A DNA stretch of 64,000 bases from an uncultured Kordiimonas sp. (lineage in GTDB: Bacteria > Pseudomonadota > Alphaproteobacteria > Sphingomonadales > Kordiimonadaceae), in contig CANNDZ010000002.1 in the NCBI GenBank assembly GCA_947503575.1, positions 310,001 to 374,000 on the forward strand, given 5' to 3'. Shown piece after piece: positions 8,078 to 18,462 of this stretch (its first letter is position 1; every line of letters starts with the position of its first letter). The translations under genes were made by a program, and so were the position numbers. Below the pieces are notes generated by a model. It had not been told where the DNA came from. It searched no databases and worked only from the letters and a program-made list of their open reading frames with translations.

Positions 8078-10318
8078 CTAAGTAGTAAGCTGATCAGCAA
8101 GAGGCAACCGCCGGATACGTTTGCCTGTTGCAGCAAAAATCGCATTCGTCAGCGCGGCGGTCACCGGCGGCACACCGGGTTCACCAACACCGCCCGGTGC
8201 AGCATCCACATCCAAAATCACCACCTCAACATGCGGCGCTTCGTCAATGCGACATACCGGGTATGTGTCATAATTGGATTGCATGATCTCGCCGTTTTCG
8301 GCGGTAATCGCACCGTGCTTGGCAATGGACATGGCAAACACAACAGCGCCTTCCATCTGCGCCTTGACGCGGTCCGGATTAACAGCGAGGCCGCAATCCA
8401 CCACCATCCAGGCTCGCGGCACGCGCAGCTCGCCGTTTTCGGTTACCTCCACTTCAACCGCGCTGGCAACATAGGTGACAAAGCTTCGGTGAACAGAAAT
8501 GCCGATGCCCCGGCCTTTTGGCATGGCTTTGCCATACCCAGACATCTCCACCACTTTCTGCAAGGTGGCTTTCATCCGTGCCGTGTTAATCGGGTGTGTA
8601 GACAGCGGCGCGTTATAGTTACCATATTGAGCGCCGTCATCCGCCGGGTTGACGTCCCGATCAGATCCAATCAAATCCATCCACATTTCATCGGTGCGCT
8701 TGCCTTCACCGTGGGCGATTTCATCAACAAACGACCCCAACGCCCATGCCTGCTGAATATTGGCCACCGACCGCATCCATCCAATCCGCACATGGGCTTT
8801 TGCTTCGCCGGAGTTAACCTGCAAATTATCAATTTCAAACGGAATATCCGTTAGGCCAAGCCCAATTTCAAAACCACCAGGGCCATTGACCGCGGGGTTA
8901 AAGGTCTGACCAATTGATGGGTAGGCCGCTTTGTGCTTCCAGCCGGTCACTTTACCGCCTGATACCGCAGCCTTTATCCGCTGCGCTGAAATCGTGTGAT
9001 AATAGCCATGACGCATATCGTCTTCACGCGTCCACACCATCTTCACCGGGCGGCCTGCCGCACGCGCCAATAGGGCGGCTTCAACAGCAAAGTCTGGCTT
9101 GGACTTGCGGCCAAAAGCACCACCCAGCAGCGTAGCTTCCACGTATATGTCAGCCGGTTCTTTGCCAACAAACGGTGCCACCGTGTTTTGAACCGCTTGT
9201 GGGTCCTGGCAGCATACCCACATGCTAAGGTCTTCGCCGTCCCATTCTGCGGTCGCAGCAGGCGGTTCCATTGGCGCATGATGCTGGTGGGGCACAAAAT
9301 AATCGGCCTCATAAACCTTATCAGCAGAAGATAAGGCGGCATCTACATCACCCCGGCTCAAGACATTGATGTCTTTACCATCAATGGATTGCCACAGCGT
9401 TTTTTCATAGTCGGTAGTATCATACCCAGCGTTTTCGCCGCCCTCAAATTGCGCCTTCAGGGCCTCCCGACCCTTTATTGCAGACCAAGTATTCGTGGCC
9501 AGCACCGCAACACCACCCAGCGGCTTGAACGCCGCAGGCATAGAAAGCGCTGGCAGGTCAACAACATCAACCACACCAGATACCGCCATGGCTGCTGCTT
9601 TGTCGTATCCTGTTATTTTTCCGCCTACCACTGGGGGACGTGCCGCCACTGCAAACACCATGTTTTCGCGCATGACATCCTGACCAAACTGCGTACTGCC
9701 GGTCACCATGTCATTCATGTAAATGTTGCGCACAGGCCGACCAATATACTGCCGCATGTTTTTGGCTTTAAAGGTCAGGCTTTCGGCGTCCGGTACGGGC
9801 AGCTCTGCAGCAGCCTCCACAAAATCGGCATAGTCTGCCGTGGCACCGCTGATCTTGTTGATCAACTGGTGGTTTTTAGCATCCACATCAGATGGGTTGA
9901 TGCCCCACTTTGATGCCGCCGCCTGAACCAGCATGGCGCGTGCGGATGCACCAGCTTGCTGAAACGCGGTAAAGAACATGCGAATTGATGTTGATCCGTC
10001 AGTATTCTGGTCACCAAATTTTTTGTCGCCGTAAGCAGGCCGAAAATTAATGCGTGACCAGTCGGCATCCAGCTCGTCAGCAATAATCTGTGGCAAGCCT
10101 GTGCGGCTGCCTTGTCCCATTTCAACACGGTGAATTTCGATGTGGACGGTACCATCAGTGTCAATCATCAGATACGCAGAGCTTTGCAGGCCTTTGCCGC
10201 CATGAGCGTCCGCAACAACTCGTTTGGACATAACGGGTGCCATCAGCACCAAACCTGCCGTTGCCCCCATGCCGTGCAGAACATTGCGGCGGGAAACATT
10301 TTTCAATTGAACAGTCAT
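8078..10318 (-). CDS. Molybdopterin-binding subunit of an aldehyde/isoquinoline-type oxidoreductase
   Basis: The 746-aa product (ATG at 10318 chosen; a longer frame to 10381 lacks support) begins with a Tat leader containing N-V-S-R-R-N-V-L. The Tat leader and overall layout match the large subunit of isoquinoline 1-oxidoreductase and related periplasmic xanthine-dehydrogenase-family enzymes. The mature part includes the [12 protein letters not shown] segment, the [17 protein letters not shown] loop near the molybdenum site and the C-terminal [17 protein letters not shown] motif with its catalytic glutamate. It would hydroxylate an aldehyde or N-heterocycle using Mo-molybdopterin cytosine dinucleotide and pass electrons to the 2Fe-2S subunit encoded immediately upstream, whose stop overlaps this start (ATGA). 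The usual cytochrome c partner is not adjacent. Substrate unknown. Confidence 0.88.
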   Translation of the reverse strand: MTVQLKNVSRRNVLHGMGATAGLVLMAPVMSKRVVADAHGGKGLQSSAYLMIDTDGTVHIEIHRVEMGQGSRTGLPQIIADELDADWSRINFRPAYGDKKFGDQNTDGSTSIRMFFTAFQQAGASARAMLVQAAASKWGINPSDVDAKNHQLINKISGATADYADFVEAAAELPVPDAESLTFKAKNMRQYIGRPVRNIYMNDMVTGSTQFGQDVMRENMVFAVAARPPVVGGKITGYDKAAAMAVSGVVDVVDLPALSMPAAFKPLGGVAVLATNTWSAIKGREALKAQFEGGENAGYDTTDYEKTLWQSIDGKDINVLSRGDVDAALSSADKVYEADYFVPHQHHAPMEPPAATAEWDGEDLSMWVCCQDPQAVQNTVAPFVGKEPADIYVEATLLGGAFGRKSKPDFAVEAALLARAAGRPVKMVWTREDDMRHGYYHTISAQRIKAAVSGGKVTGWKHKAAYPSIGQTFNPAVNGPGGFEIGLGLTDIPFEIDNLQVNSGEAKAHVRIGWMRSVANIQQAWALGSFVDEIAHGEGKRTDEMWMDLIGSDRDVNPADDGAQYGNYNAPLSTHPINTARMKATLQKVVEMSGYGKAMPKGRGIGISVHRSFVTYVASAVEVEVTENGELRVPRAWMVVDCGLAVNPDRVKAQMEGAVVFAMSIAKHGAITAENGEIMQSNYDTYPVCRIDEAPHVEVVILDVDAAPGGVGEPGVPPVTAALTNAIFAATGKRIRRLPLADQLTT

Positions 10319-10770
10319 GCTGCATCTCCCGCTACGTCGCGTATGGCCGCCTTGATACGTTGGTACGTGCCACACCGGCATATGTTGCCATACATGGCAT
10401 CATCAATATCCTGATCACTGGGGTTCGGGTTTTCAGCCAACAGTGAAGCCGCCTGCATAATCTGGCCGGACTGACAATAGCCACACTGCGGCACGTCATG
10501 CTTCATCCAGGCTTCCTGCAAGGCATGCAATGTATCGCCGTTTGCCAACCCTTCAATGGTAGTAATGCTGGCACCTTCAACGTCTGCCATCGCCGTTTGG
10601 CATGAACGGGCGGCAACACCATCTACGTGAACCGTACAAGCACCGCACAACCCGGCGCCGCATCCAAATTTGCTGCCCGTCAGGCCCTGTATGTCACGAA
10701 GAAACCACAAAAGCGGCATTTCCCCGTCGCCGTCAAAATCAACGTCCTGTCCATTGATCGTCGTTTTCAT
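10315..10770 (-). CDS. 2Fe-2S subunit of the molybdenum hydroxylase (IorA-like)
   Basis: The 151-aa product carries both iron-sulfur cluster sites of this family: a plant-type ferredoxin site with Cys 37, 42, 45 and 57, and a second, all-helical site with Cys 96, 99, 131 and 133 (CGYCQSG and CRCGTY). It has no signal peptide, so it probably crosses the membrane bound to the Tat-bearing large subunit, as described for related enzymes. The stop and the next start overlap as ATGA, so the subunits are made in a fixed ratio. No FAD subunit is encoded nearby, consistent with the two-subunit IorAB type. Confidence 0.92.
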   Translation of the reverse strand: MKTTINGQDVDFDGDGEMPLLWFLRDIQGLTGSKFGCGAGLCGACTVHVDGVAARSCQTAMADVEGASITTIEGLANGDTLHALQEAWMKHDVPQCGYCQSGQIMQAASLLAENPNPSDQDIDDAMYGNICRCGTYQRIKAAIRDVAGDAA

Positions 10771-10962
10771 GCGACCACTCCCTCATTAAATCTACATTTG
10801 CAATATTGCCCCCGTACAGGGGCATTAGACAACAAAAGAATACAATTGACTGTAGTTTCTGCAGAATTCATCCATGACTGAAAACGCTCAAAAGCGGTTA
10901 CGGCGCTGGCGCGCAATGACCAAAAGCTTGGTGGTGATGCGGTAGGGCAAGCAGACGGCGCT

Positions 10963-11736
10963 TTAGGGCTGCGGGCGCAAAAAAACCCACTTGCTGTCGG
11001 TTGACTGGTCGGCGGCAAACGCATATCCGCCCTTAGTAAAGTCTTTCAGGCCTTCAGGCGTATCAATCTGGTGGTCAACAATATACCGGGCCATCATGCC
11101 CCGTGCCTTTTTAGCCAGGAAAGAAATAACCCGTGCCCGACCGTCTTTGACTTCCTGAAAAACAGGCGTGATCACTTTTGCTTTCAGGCTTTTGGTTGGG
11201 ATAGCCTTAAAGTACTCGTTTGATGCCAGGTTGATCAACACTTTGCTGTCATGATCTGCCAAATCTTTGTCGATTGCTTTGGCCAGCCTGTCACCCCAAA
11301 ATTCATACAAGTTCGCGCCGCGCTCGTTTGGGAACCGGGTGCCCATTTCCAAGCGGTACGCTTGCATCAAGTCCAACGGGTTTAAAAGACCATACAGACC
11401 GGACAAAATGCGAATATGATCATTGGCAAAACTGCGGCCTTGATCATCCAGTGATTTGGCATCAAATCCGACATAAACATCACCTTGGAACGCATCAATG
11501 GCCGGACGCGCATTTGCGGCCGTAAATGGCGGCTTGAAGGCTTTGAACCGCTGAACATTAAGGTCGGCAAGATTTTCAGAAATACCCATGAGGGACTGTA
11601 GGTCTTTGCTTTTCAACTTTTTCGCATCACGCGCCAGTTTCTTGGCTTGCGACAAAAACCTTGGCTGACCGGATGCATCCGCCGTGTTTTCAGTCTCAAA
11701 ATCCAGTTTTTTCGCAGGTGACAGAACAACCAGCAT
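10963..11736 (-). CDS. yaaA: Peroxide stress protein YaaA (UPF0246)
   Basis: Starting at the ATG at 11736, with GGGGAAAA upstream, the product is 257 aa, the usual YaaA length. It begins MLVVLSPAKKLDFE, the family hallmark, and contains the GLYGLLNPLDLMQAYRLEMGT and NLASNEYFKAI blocks. In E. coli YaaA binds DNA and lowers free intracellular iron during hydrogen peroxide stress. The longer frame to 11757 adds seven residues that do not resemble the family. The gene has no obvious partner; a 190-base spacer separates it from the molybdenum-enzyme operon. Confidence 0.93.
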   Translation of the reverse strand: MLVVLSPAKKLDFETENTADASGQPRFLSQAKKLARDAKKLKSKDLQSLMGISENLADLNVQRFKAFKPPFTAANARPAIDAFQGDVYVGFDAKSLDDQGRSFANDHIRILSGLYGLLNPLDLMQAYRLEMGTRFPNERGANLYEFWGDRLAKAIDKDLADHDSKVLINLASNEYFKAIPTKSLKAKVITPVFQEVKDGRARVISFLAKKARGMMARYIVDHQIDTPEGLKDFTKGGYAFAADQSTDSKWVFLRPQP

Positions 11737-11769
11737 TCGTTTTCCCCAACTAGGCAATATTTCGTTTGT

Positions 11770-12996
11770 TTACGACGCTGCAACCGGTTTGGTTTTATGT
11801 CGTACGCCCCAATACATGGTCACACCAGCAGCAATTGCAAGCAAGACAAAAGCTGCCTGATTAACAACAACCCACCCGAAGTAGCGCAAGATCACACCCG
11901 CGGCCAGCGACGCGAGCGCCGTCGCACCAAAAACCAACATTTCGTTAAGCCCTTGTACTCGCCCTTTTTCATTATGGCGGTGCAGTTGCGTTAATAATGT
12001 CGTGCCGCCGACAAAACAGAAGTTCCACCCCACCCCTAGGGCGATCAGCGCAACAGAAAAGTTGGCAAGTTGAATACCCGATAGCGCCGTAATAAAGGCG
12101 ACAGCAAACAACAGATGCCCGATCAGCAATATCGGCAACACACCAAAACGCATGATAAGATTGCCTGTGAACAGGCCCGGCAAAAACATGGCAATAACAT
12201 GGGCGGAGATAACCTGCGTACTTGTTGTACTGGAAAACCCACAAAATTCGACCATGGCAATGGGGGTTGCCGTCATCACAAAGGTCATCATGGAATACCC
12301 AAGGGCACCGTTAACCACCGCTGTTGCAAAAGCAGGCTGACGGACCACGTCTGAAAGCGGACGCGGCGGCATCTGGTCTTTTACGGGGCTGGCATGATGG
12401 TCTAATGCAGTATCAGCGACCTGTCTGATCGCCAACAATGGCACCAGAGCAAAAGCTGCCACAGCCGCTGAAAAGACGAACGCGCCCATGAAGGTGTGAG
12501 GTAGAAACAGGTCGTTAAAAAAACTATTGCCTGCGGGGGTCAATAGTGCTGCGAAAATACCACCAATAAGAACCAAAGAAATAGCCCGCGGGGCGCGCGA
12601 TGTGGCAACACTCTCGCCCGCTGCAAACCGATAATAGGCTGCGCTTGCCTGATAAGGCCCAATCAGAAGTGTCGACAGGCAGAAAATAACGAAGTCTTGA
12701 TAATAGACGCCAGCTGCAGCAACCAAAGCCCCGATACTGCCAAGCCCGGCGCAGGCAAGAAAAACCAATTTGCGTGAATATTTCTGCATGAGCACGGACA
12801 GCGGTGCCGTAGACAGTGCCACCATCACCATCGACAAGGATATCGGCAACGTAGCAAGGGACCGGTCAGGTGCGATCAAAGCACCGGCAAGGCCAGCAAA
12901 CGCAATAAATGTCATGCTGGTTGCGGAAAAACACGCCTGCGACGCCATCAGGAACGCGACGTTCCAGTTGCCATTTTTAGAAGTTTCGTCGGACAT
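11770..12996 (-). CDS. MFS transporter
   Basis: The 408-aa product is almost entirely hydrophobic, with twelve predicted membrane helices and a short soluble loop near residues 200-215 (HHASPVKDQMPPRPLSD) between the two six-helix halves. An MFS-like positively charged turn occurs after helix 2 (MQKYSRKLV). It ends 34 bases before the yaaA start region on the same strand. Major facilitator proteins move small solutes with ions; the substrate is unknown. Confidence 0.88.
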   Translation of the reverse strand: MSDETSKNGNWNVAFLMASQACFSATSMTFIAFAGLAGALIAPDRSLATLPISLSMVMVALSTAPLSVLMQKYSRKLVFLACAGLGSIGALVAAAGVYYQDFVIFCLSTLLIGPYQASAAYYRFAAGESVATSRAPRAISLVLIGGIFAALLTPAGNSFFNDLFLPHTFMGAFVFSAAVAAFALVPLLAIRQVADTALDHHASPVKDQMPPRPLSDVVRQPAFATAVVNGALGYSMMTFVMTATPIAMVEFCGFSSTTSTQVISAHVIAMFLPGLFTGNLIMRFGVLPILLIGHLLFAVAFITALSGIQLANFSVALIALGVGWNFCFVGGTTLLTQLHRHNEKGRVQGLNEMLVFGATALASLAAGVILRYFGWVVVNQAAFVLLAIAAGVTMYWGVRHKTKPVAAS

Positions 12997-13193
12997 ATAA
13001 ACCCTGTACGGCTGATATCAGCACGGTCATATCATGGAAACTGTTTCGGGGCGCAAGGAAACTAGCAACCATACTGACTATTGGAATGACTGTTGGCGTG
13101 GCCCAGCAGAATGATAAATTGGCAAACGACGAAAGTCCCAAACCACCAAAGTCCCAAACAATCAATGTAATTAGGCCACCACTATGCGAGCCG

Positions 13194-14822
13194 CTAGGCT
13201 GTTTCTTGTTCCTGCTTTACCCGCGTTTTGGGGATATTGATGATAAACCTTGTGCCCCTTGGTGGCGCGCTGATAACGGAAATGTTGCCATCATGCATAT
13301 CCACAAAAGCTTTCACCAGCGACAGGCCAAGGCCCGTGCCTTCATGGTTGCGGCTAAGAGCTGTGGAAGACCGTACAAACGGCGAAAAGATAATTTCCTG
13401 CTCTTCTTCGGGGATGCCAATACCGCGATCTTCAACGCTGATGAATAAGCCACCATCAGGCGTCGGGCCGGTAGCCAAGACAACATTGTCTGACCCGTCA
13501 GATGTGAATTTAACAGCGTTGGTCAACAGGTTCAGGACAGACTGCTTCAGGCGCAACCGGTCGCCAAACAACAGAGGCATGCTGTCTGGAATATCCAGGT
13601 CAATACCGATGGATTTTTGCGAGGCCTGACCGGCAATAAGCGCCTGGCTTTCCCGCAACATGCGCGGCACATCGACGTACTCTTCCTCCATCTGGAACTG
13701 GCCCGCCTCGATTTTTGCAAGATCCAGCACTTCGCCGAGTACATCAGACAGATGTTCGCTCGAAGATCTGATGTCTTTCAAGTATTCGCGGTATTTATCA
13801 TGCCCGATTGGGCCAAACATCTGGTCCGACATGATACTGGAAAAGCCAATAATGGCATTAAGCGGCGTGCGCAGTTCGTGGCTGACGTTGGCAAGAAACA
13901 CGCTTTTTGCACGGTTTGCAGCCTCTGCCTGCTCTTTGGTCATAATCAATTCGACAGATGTTTTGCGCGCACGCTCCACTTCTTGCTCAAGTTCCCAGGA
14001 CCGTCTCCGCAGCGTTTCTTCCGAAGAAGACAGCGCTTTGTTGGTTGACCTCAGGTTATCCAGCAGAACCTGTACCGCATCAAACGACAGGTTAATCTGG
14101 CGCGCCAGCATACCAACTTCATCTTTGGTATGGCGGCGATGCACGTTTATGCGCTGCTCTCCGGGGTGCTCCGGGTCAATCCCTGACACCTCTTCCACAA
14201 TCTGCGACAGGGGTTTGGTAAGCCCCTGGTGGAAGGCGAAATACAACAACATCACCAACAAGAGATTGCGCACCAAACCAGAAAGAAATGTTGTTGCCGC
14301 GCGAGAGAAAAAGGGCTGCAGGCCTACAGCCCGGTCGATAACAACCCTCAGGCTGCCTGGTCGTTCGGCCATTGTGTCCGGCAAATTAAGCTGGTGGCGG
14401 TGTGTTGAAATGTCTTCGATGAAAAAGCGGGCATAATTAACGCCCGTGGAGCTGGCGGCACTTGTGTCCCGGCTTTTACCCGCAAGGACTGACCCCAGAT
14501 CATCAAGGATCGCGGCCTCCGCGACATAGTCATAAACCATAAGGCCGGAAACAACTTCCTGCGCCAGTTCGCTGTCCAAAATCAGCACTGCACGGGTTGC
14601 TGCATTTTCGGCAACTTGCAAGCTTTCCTGAACCTTGCGGTCCAGAACGCCGCCTTCTTCGAGATAATCAAGATAGACTTGACCTGCAGACAAGATAAAA
14701 CCTACCGAGAACGCAATGATCACAGCAGTGCGCGCCAGTTTAAATGAAATCTTATCGTTCCAGTTGAGCTTCAACTCATCAACCCTATGCCAAGTGCACC
14801 ATGTGGCACTTAACGACCCCAA
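13194..14822 (-). CDS. Membrane sensor histidine kinase, orphan
   Basis: The 542-aa product has a first membrane helix at about 31-50, a periplasmic sensor region, and a second helix at about 176-198. HAMP is near 200-255 and a coiled coil near 260-305. The HisKA dimerisation domain has phospho-acceptor His315 in FLANVSHELRTPLN, and the HATPase has the N box (NLLTNAVKF), G1 (DRGIGI), F box and G2 (GTGLGLSL). No receiver domain or response-regulator gene is adjacent, so its partner is elsewhere. The first 16 residues are unusual and a TTG at residue 17 is an alternative start. Signal and target unknown. Confidence 0.9.
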   Translation of the reverse strand: MGSLSATWCTWHRVDELKLNWNDKISFKLARTAVIIAFSVGFILSAGQVYLDYLEEGGVLDRKVQESLQVAENAATRAVLILDSELAQEVVSGLMVYDYVAEAAILDDLGSVLAGKSRDTSAASSTGVNYARFFIEDISTHRHQLNLPDTMAERPGSLRVVIDRAVGLQPFFSRAATTFLSGLVRNLLLVMLLYFAFHQGLTKPLSQIVEEVSGIDPEHPGEQRINVHRRHTKDEVGMLARQINLSFDAVQVLLDNLRSTNKALSSSEETLRRRSWELEQEVERARKTSVELIMTKEQAEAANRAKSVFLANVSHELRTPLNAIIGFSSIMSDQMFGPIGHDKYREYLKDIRSSSEHLSDVLGEVLDLAKIEAGQFQMEEEYVDVPRMLRESQALIAGQASQKSIGIDLDIPDSMPLLFGDRLRLKQSVLNLLTNAVKFTSDGSDNVVLATGPTPDGGLFISVEDRGIGIPEEEQEIIFSPFVRSSTALSRNHEGTGLGLSLVKAFVDMHDGNISVISAPPRGTRFIINIPKTRVKQEQETA

Positions 14823-14939
14823 CCCTAAAATTTCGGTTAATCATATCCATTTTTTAGAAAAATTGTGCATTTTTTACACATTCCAGGCCTTTTTTTGCGC
14901 ATCTCAAGCCTTTTTGTCGCAAAATTTCGCCTATAAACG

Positions 14940-15359
14940 CTACCAAATGCCGGTATTTTCCATTGATTGCCACGGATCGGCTGGTGGCAATGCCTTGCCC
15001 TTTTGCAGGAGTTCAATTGAAATATTGTCGGGGCTGCGAATAAACGCCATACGGCCATCTCTGGGCGGTCGGTTGATGGTTACACCAGCTTTCATCAATG
15101 AATCGCACAGCGCATATATGTCATCGACGGCATAGGCCAAATGGCCAAAATTGCGGCCTTCGTCGTACTCTTCCGGGTCCCAGTTGTAGGTTAATTCGAC
15201 CTGCGCATCCTCGTCACCCGGCGCCGCTAGAAACACAAGCGTGAACCGCCCAGCAGGCACGTCCTTGCGGCCAACTTCTTTCAATCCAAGTTTGGTGCAA
15301 TAAAAGTCCAAAGAGGCATCCAGGTCGCTGACACGCAACATTGTGTGAAGGTATTTCAT
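14940..15359 (-). CDS. gloA: Lactoylglutathione lyase (glyoxalase I)
   Basis: The 139-aa product is a glyoxalase I of the VOC superfamily. It starts [10 protein letters not shown] with His5, and Glu55 (QVELTYN), His73 (FGHLAYAV) and Glu116 (SIELLQK) supply the four metal ligands in the expected order and spacing. It converts the hemithioacetal of methylglyoxal and glutathione to lactoylglutathione, a cytoplasmic detoxification step. It sits alone between the histidine kinase and the sulfoxide reductase genes, all on the minus strand. Confidence 0.93.
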   Translation of the reverse strand: MKYLHTMLRVSDLDASLDFYCTKLGLKEVGRKDVPAGRFTLVFLAAPGDEDAQVELTYNWDPEEYDEGRNFGHLAYAVDDIYALCDSLMKAGVTINRPPRDGRMAFIRSPDNISIELLQKGKALPPADPWQSMENTGIW

Positions 15360-15406
15360 GAAAATCTCCCCATCATTTTTTGCCCAACCATTCCTGTCAT
15401 TTTTGC

Positions 15407-15877
15407 CTAACCATCAGAAAAAACAGATAGAACCAAGGCTTCGAGGGCCTGTCTGTCATCATTATCAAACGCAGCCACTTGCTCTGAATCTACATCAAGC
15501 ACCGCAATCAACCTTTGGTCCGCATCAAATACGGGCACCACAATTTCAGAGTTTGTACGACTGTCACAGGCAATGTGGTTTTTGATGGCATGCACATCTT
15601 CAACGATCTGGGTTTGGCGCGTTTCCGCTGCCGTGCCGCATACACCGCGCCCAAAAGCAATCCGCAGGCATCCAAGCGTGCCCTGATAAGGCCCCACCAC
15701 CAATTCGCTCGGTTTTTCCGGGTCAACCACATAAAATCCGGTCCAGAAAAAACGCTCAGGGAAAGCCTGCGCCAACAAGCAGGATACCGTCGCCATCTTG
15801 GCCGTCAGGTTGGTTTCCCCCTCCAGAATAGCAAGGATTTGCTGATGCACGGTAGTGTAGGCTTCAATTTTATTCAT
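15407..15877 (-). CDS. msrC: Free methionine-(R)-sulfoxide reductase (GAF domain)
   Basis: The 156-aa product is a single GAF domain. Cys70 (GTLGCLRI), Cys80 (GVCGTA) and Cys104 (HIACDS) are spaced 10 and 24 residues apart, exactly as the catalytic and resolving cysteines of fRMsr (E. coli YebR/MsrC, Cys84/94/118). The family reduces free methionine-(R)-sulfoxide with thioredoxin. The downstream end of the GNAT gene overlaps its start by 8 bases, so both are translated from one message. Confidence 0.92.
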   Translation of the reverse strand: MNKIEAYTTVHQQILAILEGETNLTAKMATVSCLLAQAFPERFFWTGFYVVDPEKPSELVVGPYQGTLGCLRIAFGRGVCGTAAETRQTQIVEDVHAIKNHIACDSRTNSEIVVPVFDADQRLIAVLDVDSEQVAAFDNDDRQALEALVLSVFSDG

Positions 15878-16379
15878 TAACCGTCCCCAGCAGCTTTTCT
15901 AGCGCTGCACCACGCAGTGAAAAATGCACCACGCCCTGCTCTCGCTCCGCCTGCAGATGATCATAAAAACCAAGGGCAATATCGTTATTATCCAATGCCG
16001 ACCATTCCAATCGTTCGCAGCCCATAGCAATGGCGAGCTGCGCTAAAAAACCAAGTAATTTACGGCCCGTGCCACCCCCCCGAAACGCGGGCCGGACAAG
16101 CATGTCTTCAATATACAGATAGCGCGTACCACGAAAGCTGGAAAACCGTTCCGCAACAATGGCGTAGGCGGCGGCGTGCTCACCCACATCAGCGACATAG
16201 GCTTGCCCCAGCGCTTTGGGTCCAAACAGCAGAGTTTTTAAAGTCCCGTTGTCAATGGTTGCCAATGCCGGGCGTCCCTCATGTGCAGCCAATTCGCCAA
16301 TAAAGTTTACAAGAAGCGGAATGTCCGCCTCGACAGCAGGACGCACGCTAAAAGGTGTGTTCGTTTTAGGTTCAGGCAT
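15870..16379 (-). CDS. GNAT-family N-acetyltransferase
   Basis: From the ATG at 16379 the product is 169 aa. It starts a few residues before FSVRPAVEADIP, the usual first strand of GNAT enzymes. The acetyl-CoA motif is IEDMLVRPAFRGGGTGRKLL (V-x-x-x-x-R-G-x-G-x-G/K), followed by WSALDNNDIALGFYDHLQA, close to diamine/spermidine acetyltransferase-like GNATs. A GTG at 16424 could extend it by 15 residues. The acceptor is unknown. It overlaps the msrC start by 8 bases. Confidence 0.85.
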   Translation of the reverse strand: MPEPKTNTPFSVRPAVEADIPLLVNFIGELAAHEGRPALATIDNGTLKTLLFGPKALGQAYVADVGEHAAAYAIVAERFSSFRGTRYLYIEDMLVRPAFRGGGTGRKLLGFLAQLAIAMGCERLEWSALDNNDIALGFYDHLQAEREQGVVHFSLRGAALEKLLGTVNE

Positions 16380-16546
16380 GGTTTGGCACAATCTGCTGTT
16401 CATTTGGCCGCGATAAAGAGACACAGGTCAAACACCGGCTGGTATCCTTGAGTGTTAGGCACTACACTCATTGTATCTTTAGCACAAGCATGGCCCGACT
16501 GTTGACACACATGTGAACCGCGGCCAGCAATCAGGTGAGTTTTGGT

Positions 16547-17113
16547 ATGATCAATAAAATTATTGCAGGCCTTTGTGCCACCCTACTTTGCGGCGCTGTA
16601 TGGGCAGCGGATGCACCGCCTCTCCCGGAAAAAGTTGATGCCACAGGCTTTCGCGATGTTCTGGCAAAAACCGGCGATGTCTATATCTCGGGCCAGCCGA
16701 CTGTCGAGGGACTGGAACGTATGGCAAAAGACGGTGTCAAAACTGTGGTGAGTTTCCGCACACCGCGAGAAATGAATAACCGAGATATCGTGCCGTTTGA
16801 CGAAGCGGCAAAAGCAGCGGAACTGGGTATGAAATATGTCAATATTCCGCTGGGAGGTGATGACCACCCCTACAACCCGGATGCCTTAGCCACATTTGCT
16901 AAAGTGATGGAAGAAGCAAACGGCAAAACCCTTGTGCATTGCACCGTGGGCTGGCGGGCAAGCCACGCCTGGGCAGCATATCTGGTGAAATACAAGGGTG
17001 TAGATATCAATGAAGCAACGGCTCATGGCCGCGCCGCCAACATGGGGGTTCCGCCAATGGAGTCGCTATTGGGCGGCGACGTTACCTATAGTCTGCCAGA
17101 AGGCGACAAATAA
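16547..17113 (+). CDS. Secreted phosphatase/DUF442-like protein
   Basis: I place the start at the ATG at 16547 because AGGTGAG sits 8 bases upstream; the product is 188 aa with a signal peptide (MINKIIAGLCATLLCGAVWA). The mature part resembles the beta-lactamase-hydrolase-like/DUF442 branch of dual-specificity phosphatases. It has VYISGQPTVEGLERMAKDGVKTVVSFR followed by the P-loop-like active site HCTVGWRAS (H-C-x-x-x-x-R-x-S, close to HCX5R with one residue fewer between C and R as written). Cys and Arg are both present. Periplasmic location is inferred. Substrate unknown. Confidence 0.75.
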   Translation: MINKIIAGLCATLLCGAVWAADAPPLPEKVDATGFRDVLAKTGDVYISGQPTVEGLERMAKDGVKTVVSFRTPREMNNRDIVPFDEAAKAAELGMKYVNIPLGGDDHPYNPDALATFAKVMEEANGKTLVHCTVGWRASHAWAAYLVKYKGVDINEATAHGRAANMGVPPMESLLGGDVTYSLPEGDK

Positions 17114-17157
17114 CATCAACAAAGTTACACAGCTGGGGTCTTTATCAACTAGAGGCC

Positions 17158-18285
17158 TCAGCTATTGTGCCCCGCCGCCAATGAAGCAGACAAGCCCTTC
17201 AGGCAACGCTCTACGCTTGCGGGGCGGGCACTGTTACCCATCAGGCCAATCCGCCAGATTTTACCCGCAAGGGGTCCCAATCCTGCACCAATTTCGATAC
17301 CGTGGTCGTTCAGCATACGCGACCTCACGGCGGCTTCATCCACCCCGCTCGGGATCGCAACTGCATTCAATTGCGGCAAGCGCACGCTTTCTTCAACAAA
17401 CATCTCCAGCCCCATATCAGCCAGCCCGGCAACCAGCATATCATGCGCCATGCGGTGACGTTCAAATGCAGCTTCTAGGCCTTCTTCAAACAGCATAACC
17501 AGTGATTCATGCAATCCATACAGCGCATTTACCGGGGCGGTGTGGTGATAACTACGGCCGCCTTCGCTTTCCCAATAGTCCATAACGAGCGTTAGATCGA
17601 GGAACCAGCTTCGTACCATTGATTTGCGAGACCGGATTTTCTCTAGAGCCGCCTCGGAAAAAGAAACCGGGGACAATCCGGGCGTGCAGCTCAGGCACTT
17701 TTGCGACCCGGAATAAATGGCATCTATGCCCCACTCATCCACCTTGACCGGAATACCGGCAAGGCTGGTCACGGCATCAACAATGGTCAGACAATCGTGT
17801 TGCCGGGCCAGCGCACACAGGCCTTCCGCGTCGGCGCGCACCCCGGTCGATGTTTCAGCATGCACAAACGCCAGTATCTTAACGTCGGGGTTCGCCTTTA
17901 GCGCATCATCCACAACATTCAGGTCGGGGGCTGTACCCCACTCAAATTCAACCATCACGGGTTCACCGCCTGCACGCAGCACATTCTGGCGCATGCGCTC
18001 GCCGAACACACCGTTCTTGACCACAATAACTTTGTCGCCTTCTTCGACCAGATTAACAAAACAAGTTTCCATGCCAGCCGAACCCGGCGCAGACACAGGA
18101 TAGGTCATACGGTTTGCCGTCTGGAACAGCGCCTTCAGGCCACCCTTGATTTCCTCCATCAAAACCTGAAAGTCCGGGTCCAGATGCCCAAGTGTCGGGC
18201 GTGCCATCGCCTCCCGTATTCGCGGGTGCACATCTGATGGCCCAGGGCCCATAAGAAGACGCTGGTCTGGATAAAATGACTTCAT
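17158..18285 (-). CDS. Class V aminotransferase, alanine/serine-glyoxylate type
   Basis: With the ATG at 18285 (AGGAGC upstream) the product is 375 aa, normal for the AGXT/PucG group. It begins LLMGPGPSDVHPRIREAM, the characteristic substrate-binding N-terminus. The PLP lysine is in SGSQKCLSC and the phosphate-binding region in SAPGSAGMETC. The family transfers amino groups from alanine, serine or ureidoglycine to glyoxylate in the cytoplasm. No purine genes are adjacent, so the donor is undecided. It is divergent from the MacB-type permease and shares its upstream region. Confidence 0.88.
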   Translation of the reverse strand: MKSFYPDQRLLMGPGPSDVHPRIREAMARPTLGHLDPDFQVLMEEIKGGLKALFQTANRMTYPVSAPGSAGMETCFVNLVEEGDKVIVVKNGVFGERMRQNVLRAGGEPVMVEFEWGTAPDLNVVDDALKANPDVKILAFVHAETSTGVRADAEGLCALARQHDCLTIVDAVTSLAGIPVKVDEWGIDAIYSGSQKCLSCTPGLSPVSFSEAALEKIRSRKSMVRSWFLDLTLVMDYWESEGGRSYHHTAPVNALYGLHESLVMLFEEGLEAAFERHRMAHDMLVAGLADMGLEMFVEESVRLPQLNAVAIPSGVDEAAVRSRMLNDHGIEIGAGLGPLAGKIWRIGLMGNSARPASVERCLKGLSASLAAGHNS

Positions 18286-18362
18286 GGCTTGCTCCTGATT
18301 GAAACGGATTGCCGACTTGATGTATCGCACCGACTATTAAAGTAAAGTGTCAATCACATCAA

Positions 18363-18402
18363 AGCTGTTCGATTACGGACACTAGCTGTTCAATTGCGGA
18401 CA
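18363..18402 (+). promoter_or_regulatory. Tandem 19-bp operator-like repeats (enhancer candidate)
   Basis: Two copies of AGCTGTTCRATTRCGGACA lie head to tail at 18363-18381 and 18384-18402, a 21-bp period with two differences. Each contains an imperfect palindrome, TGTTCG-4 bases-CGGACA. They lie about 60-115 bases upstream of a sigma-54-type promoter at 18463-18478, the position expected for binding sites of a sigma-54 activator. The regulator is not encoded in this window, so this reading is inference. Confidence 0.65.
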
Positions 18403-18462
18403 GTCATCCTAATCAAGGCCTTCCAGGTGACTGTAAAACCACAACTTTTTATACTTGTTCGG

